Source: Lysobacter sp. (lineage in GTDB: Bacteria > Pseudomonadota > Gammaproteobacteria > Xanthomonadales > Xanthomonadaceae). From it: DNA of 64,000 nucleotides. Within the stretch, counting starts at the first letter, position 1. Each line of letters opens with the position of its first letter. Shown in pieces: positions 63,345 through 64,000 of this stretch. The stretch spans positions 1 through 64,000 of the forward strand of contig DAHUXS010000003.1 in the NCBI GenBank assembly GCA_027306995.1, given 5' to 3'. The position numbers were made by a program, and so were the translations under genes. The notes under the pieces are model-generated. The model did not search any database and was not told the DNA's origin. It saw only the letters and a list, made by a program, of their open reading frames with translations.

Positions 63345-64000
63345 ATGAAGATCATGAAGTCTTGCGTCGCATTGGCGCTGGCGTCGTTGGCCTGTGCCGC
63401 GCATGCGCAGTCCGGTTCCGCGAATTGGAACGGGTTCTACATCGGCGCCAACGCCGGGCAAGCCAACGGCAGTTCGAAAATGACGACCTCGGTCGTCTTC
63501 AGCCCGACGGGATATTTCGCATCGTCGAGCACGCCGGCGATCAGTTCCAGCGGCAGCGGCAAGGTGAAGCCGAGCGGCTTCGCGGGCGGCGTCGATCTTG
63601 GCTACAACTGGCAGAGCGGCGCCGTGCTCGTGGGCGCGGAATTCGACTGGAACAGCGTGGGCGCGAACAAGACCCGTTCGGCTTCGGCGACCTATCCGTG
63701 CTGTGCGCCGACCAGCTACACGGTGACTGAAAAATCGTCCATCGGCGACATGATGACGCTGCGTGGACGCATCGGTTACGTCCATGGCAATTCCCTGTTC
63801 TATGCAACGGCCGGCGGCGCCCAGGCACGCATCAAGCTGGAGGACCAGTTCAGCGATACCTTCGCTACTGCCAAGGAAAGCTTCAAGTCGTCCAAGAGCA
63901 AGACGGCTGCCATCTACGGCGTCGGCTACGAATACGCATTCCCCAAGAACTGGTCGTTGAAGGCGGAATACCTGCACGCCGACTTCGGCAAGGTGTCGGG
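63345..64000 (+). CDS. Outer-membrane beta-barrel protein, 3' truncated by window end
   Basis: MKIMKSCVALALASLACAAHAQSGSANWNGFYIGANAGQANGSS...GGVDLGYNWQSGAVLVGAEFDWN...LRGRIGYVHGNSLFYATAGGA...SLKAEYLHADFGKVS; open to 64000. Confidence 0.85.
   Translation, partial: MKIMKSCVALALASLACAAHAQSGSANWNGFYIGANAGQANGSSKMTTSVVFSPTGYFASSSTPAISSSGSGKVKPSGFAGGVDLGYNWQSGAVLVGAEFDWNSVGANKTRSASATYPCCAPTSYTVTEKSSIGDMMTLRGRIGYVHGNSLFYATAGGAQARIKLEDQFSDTFATAKESFKSSKSKTAAIYGVGYEYAFPKNWSLKAEYLHADFGKVS

Overview
The window is a contiguous chromosomal segment of a high-GC gammaproteobacterium. Gene content and order suggest a Xanthomonadaceae-like organism, but this is inferred from the proteins and not verified by search. 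Bases 1 to about 33,250 hold the core transcription/translation locus: tuf 3' end, tRNA-Trp, secE-nusG, rplKAJL, rpoBC, a GAF-domain gene, rpsL-rpsG-fusA-tuf, the S10, spc and alpha operons, rpoA and rplQ. The remainder is housekeeping and accessory genes: dsbB, class II DAHP synthase, YCF48-like protein, amidase, typA, ppiB, aminotransferase, mdh, S9 peptidase, prpB-prpC, DEAD-box helicase, thioredoxin-like protein, tRNA-Arg, rhomboid and a truncated outer-membrane protein. The most notable locus is 40,981-44,270. It has an Atm1-type ABC transporter, a divergent graspetide (microviridin-like) ATP-grasp ligase, and a convergent 56-codon ORF that is too short for the supplied ORF track. That ORF has an RBS, a 5'UTR hairpin and its own terminator-like hairpin, and it encodes a plausible graspetide precursor (MNSEQRLLGRLVAIDMTSNVELNEAGKNEMLSSTYQYTTIGGSREIDRADNGDQIP). 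I propose it as a compact, probably undescribed RiPP cluster. Several candidate cis-regulatory elements are also reported: the S10 leader attenuator, rpsL tandem promoters with a palindrome, the rplL-rpoB attenuator/RNase III-like hairpin, and the DEAD-box 5'UTR hairpins.
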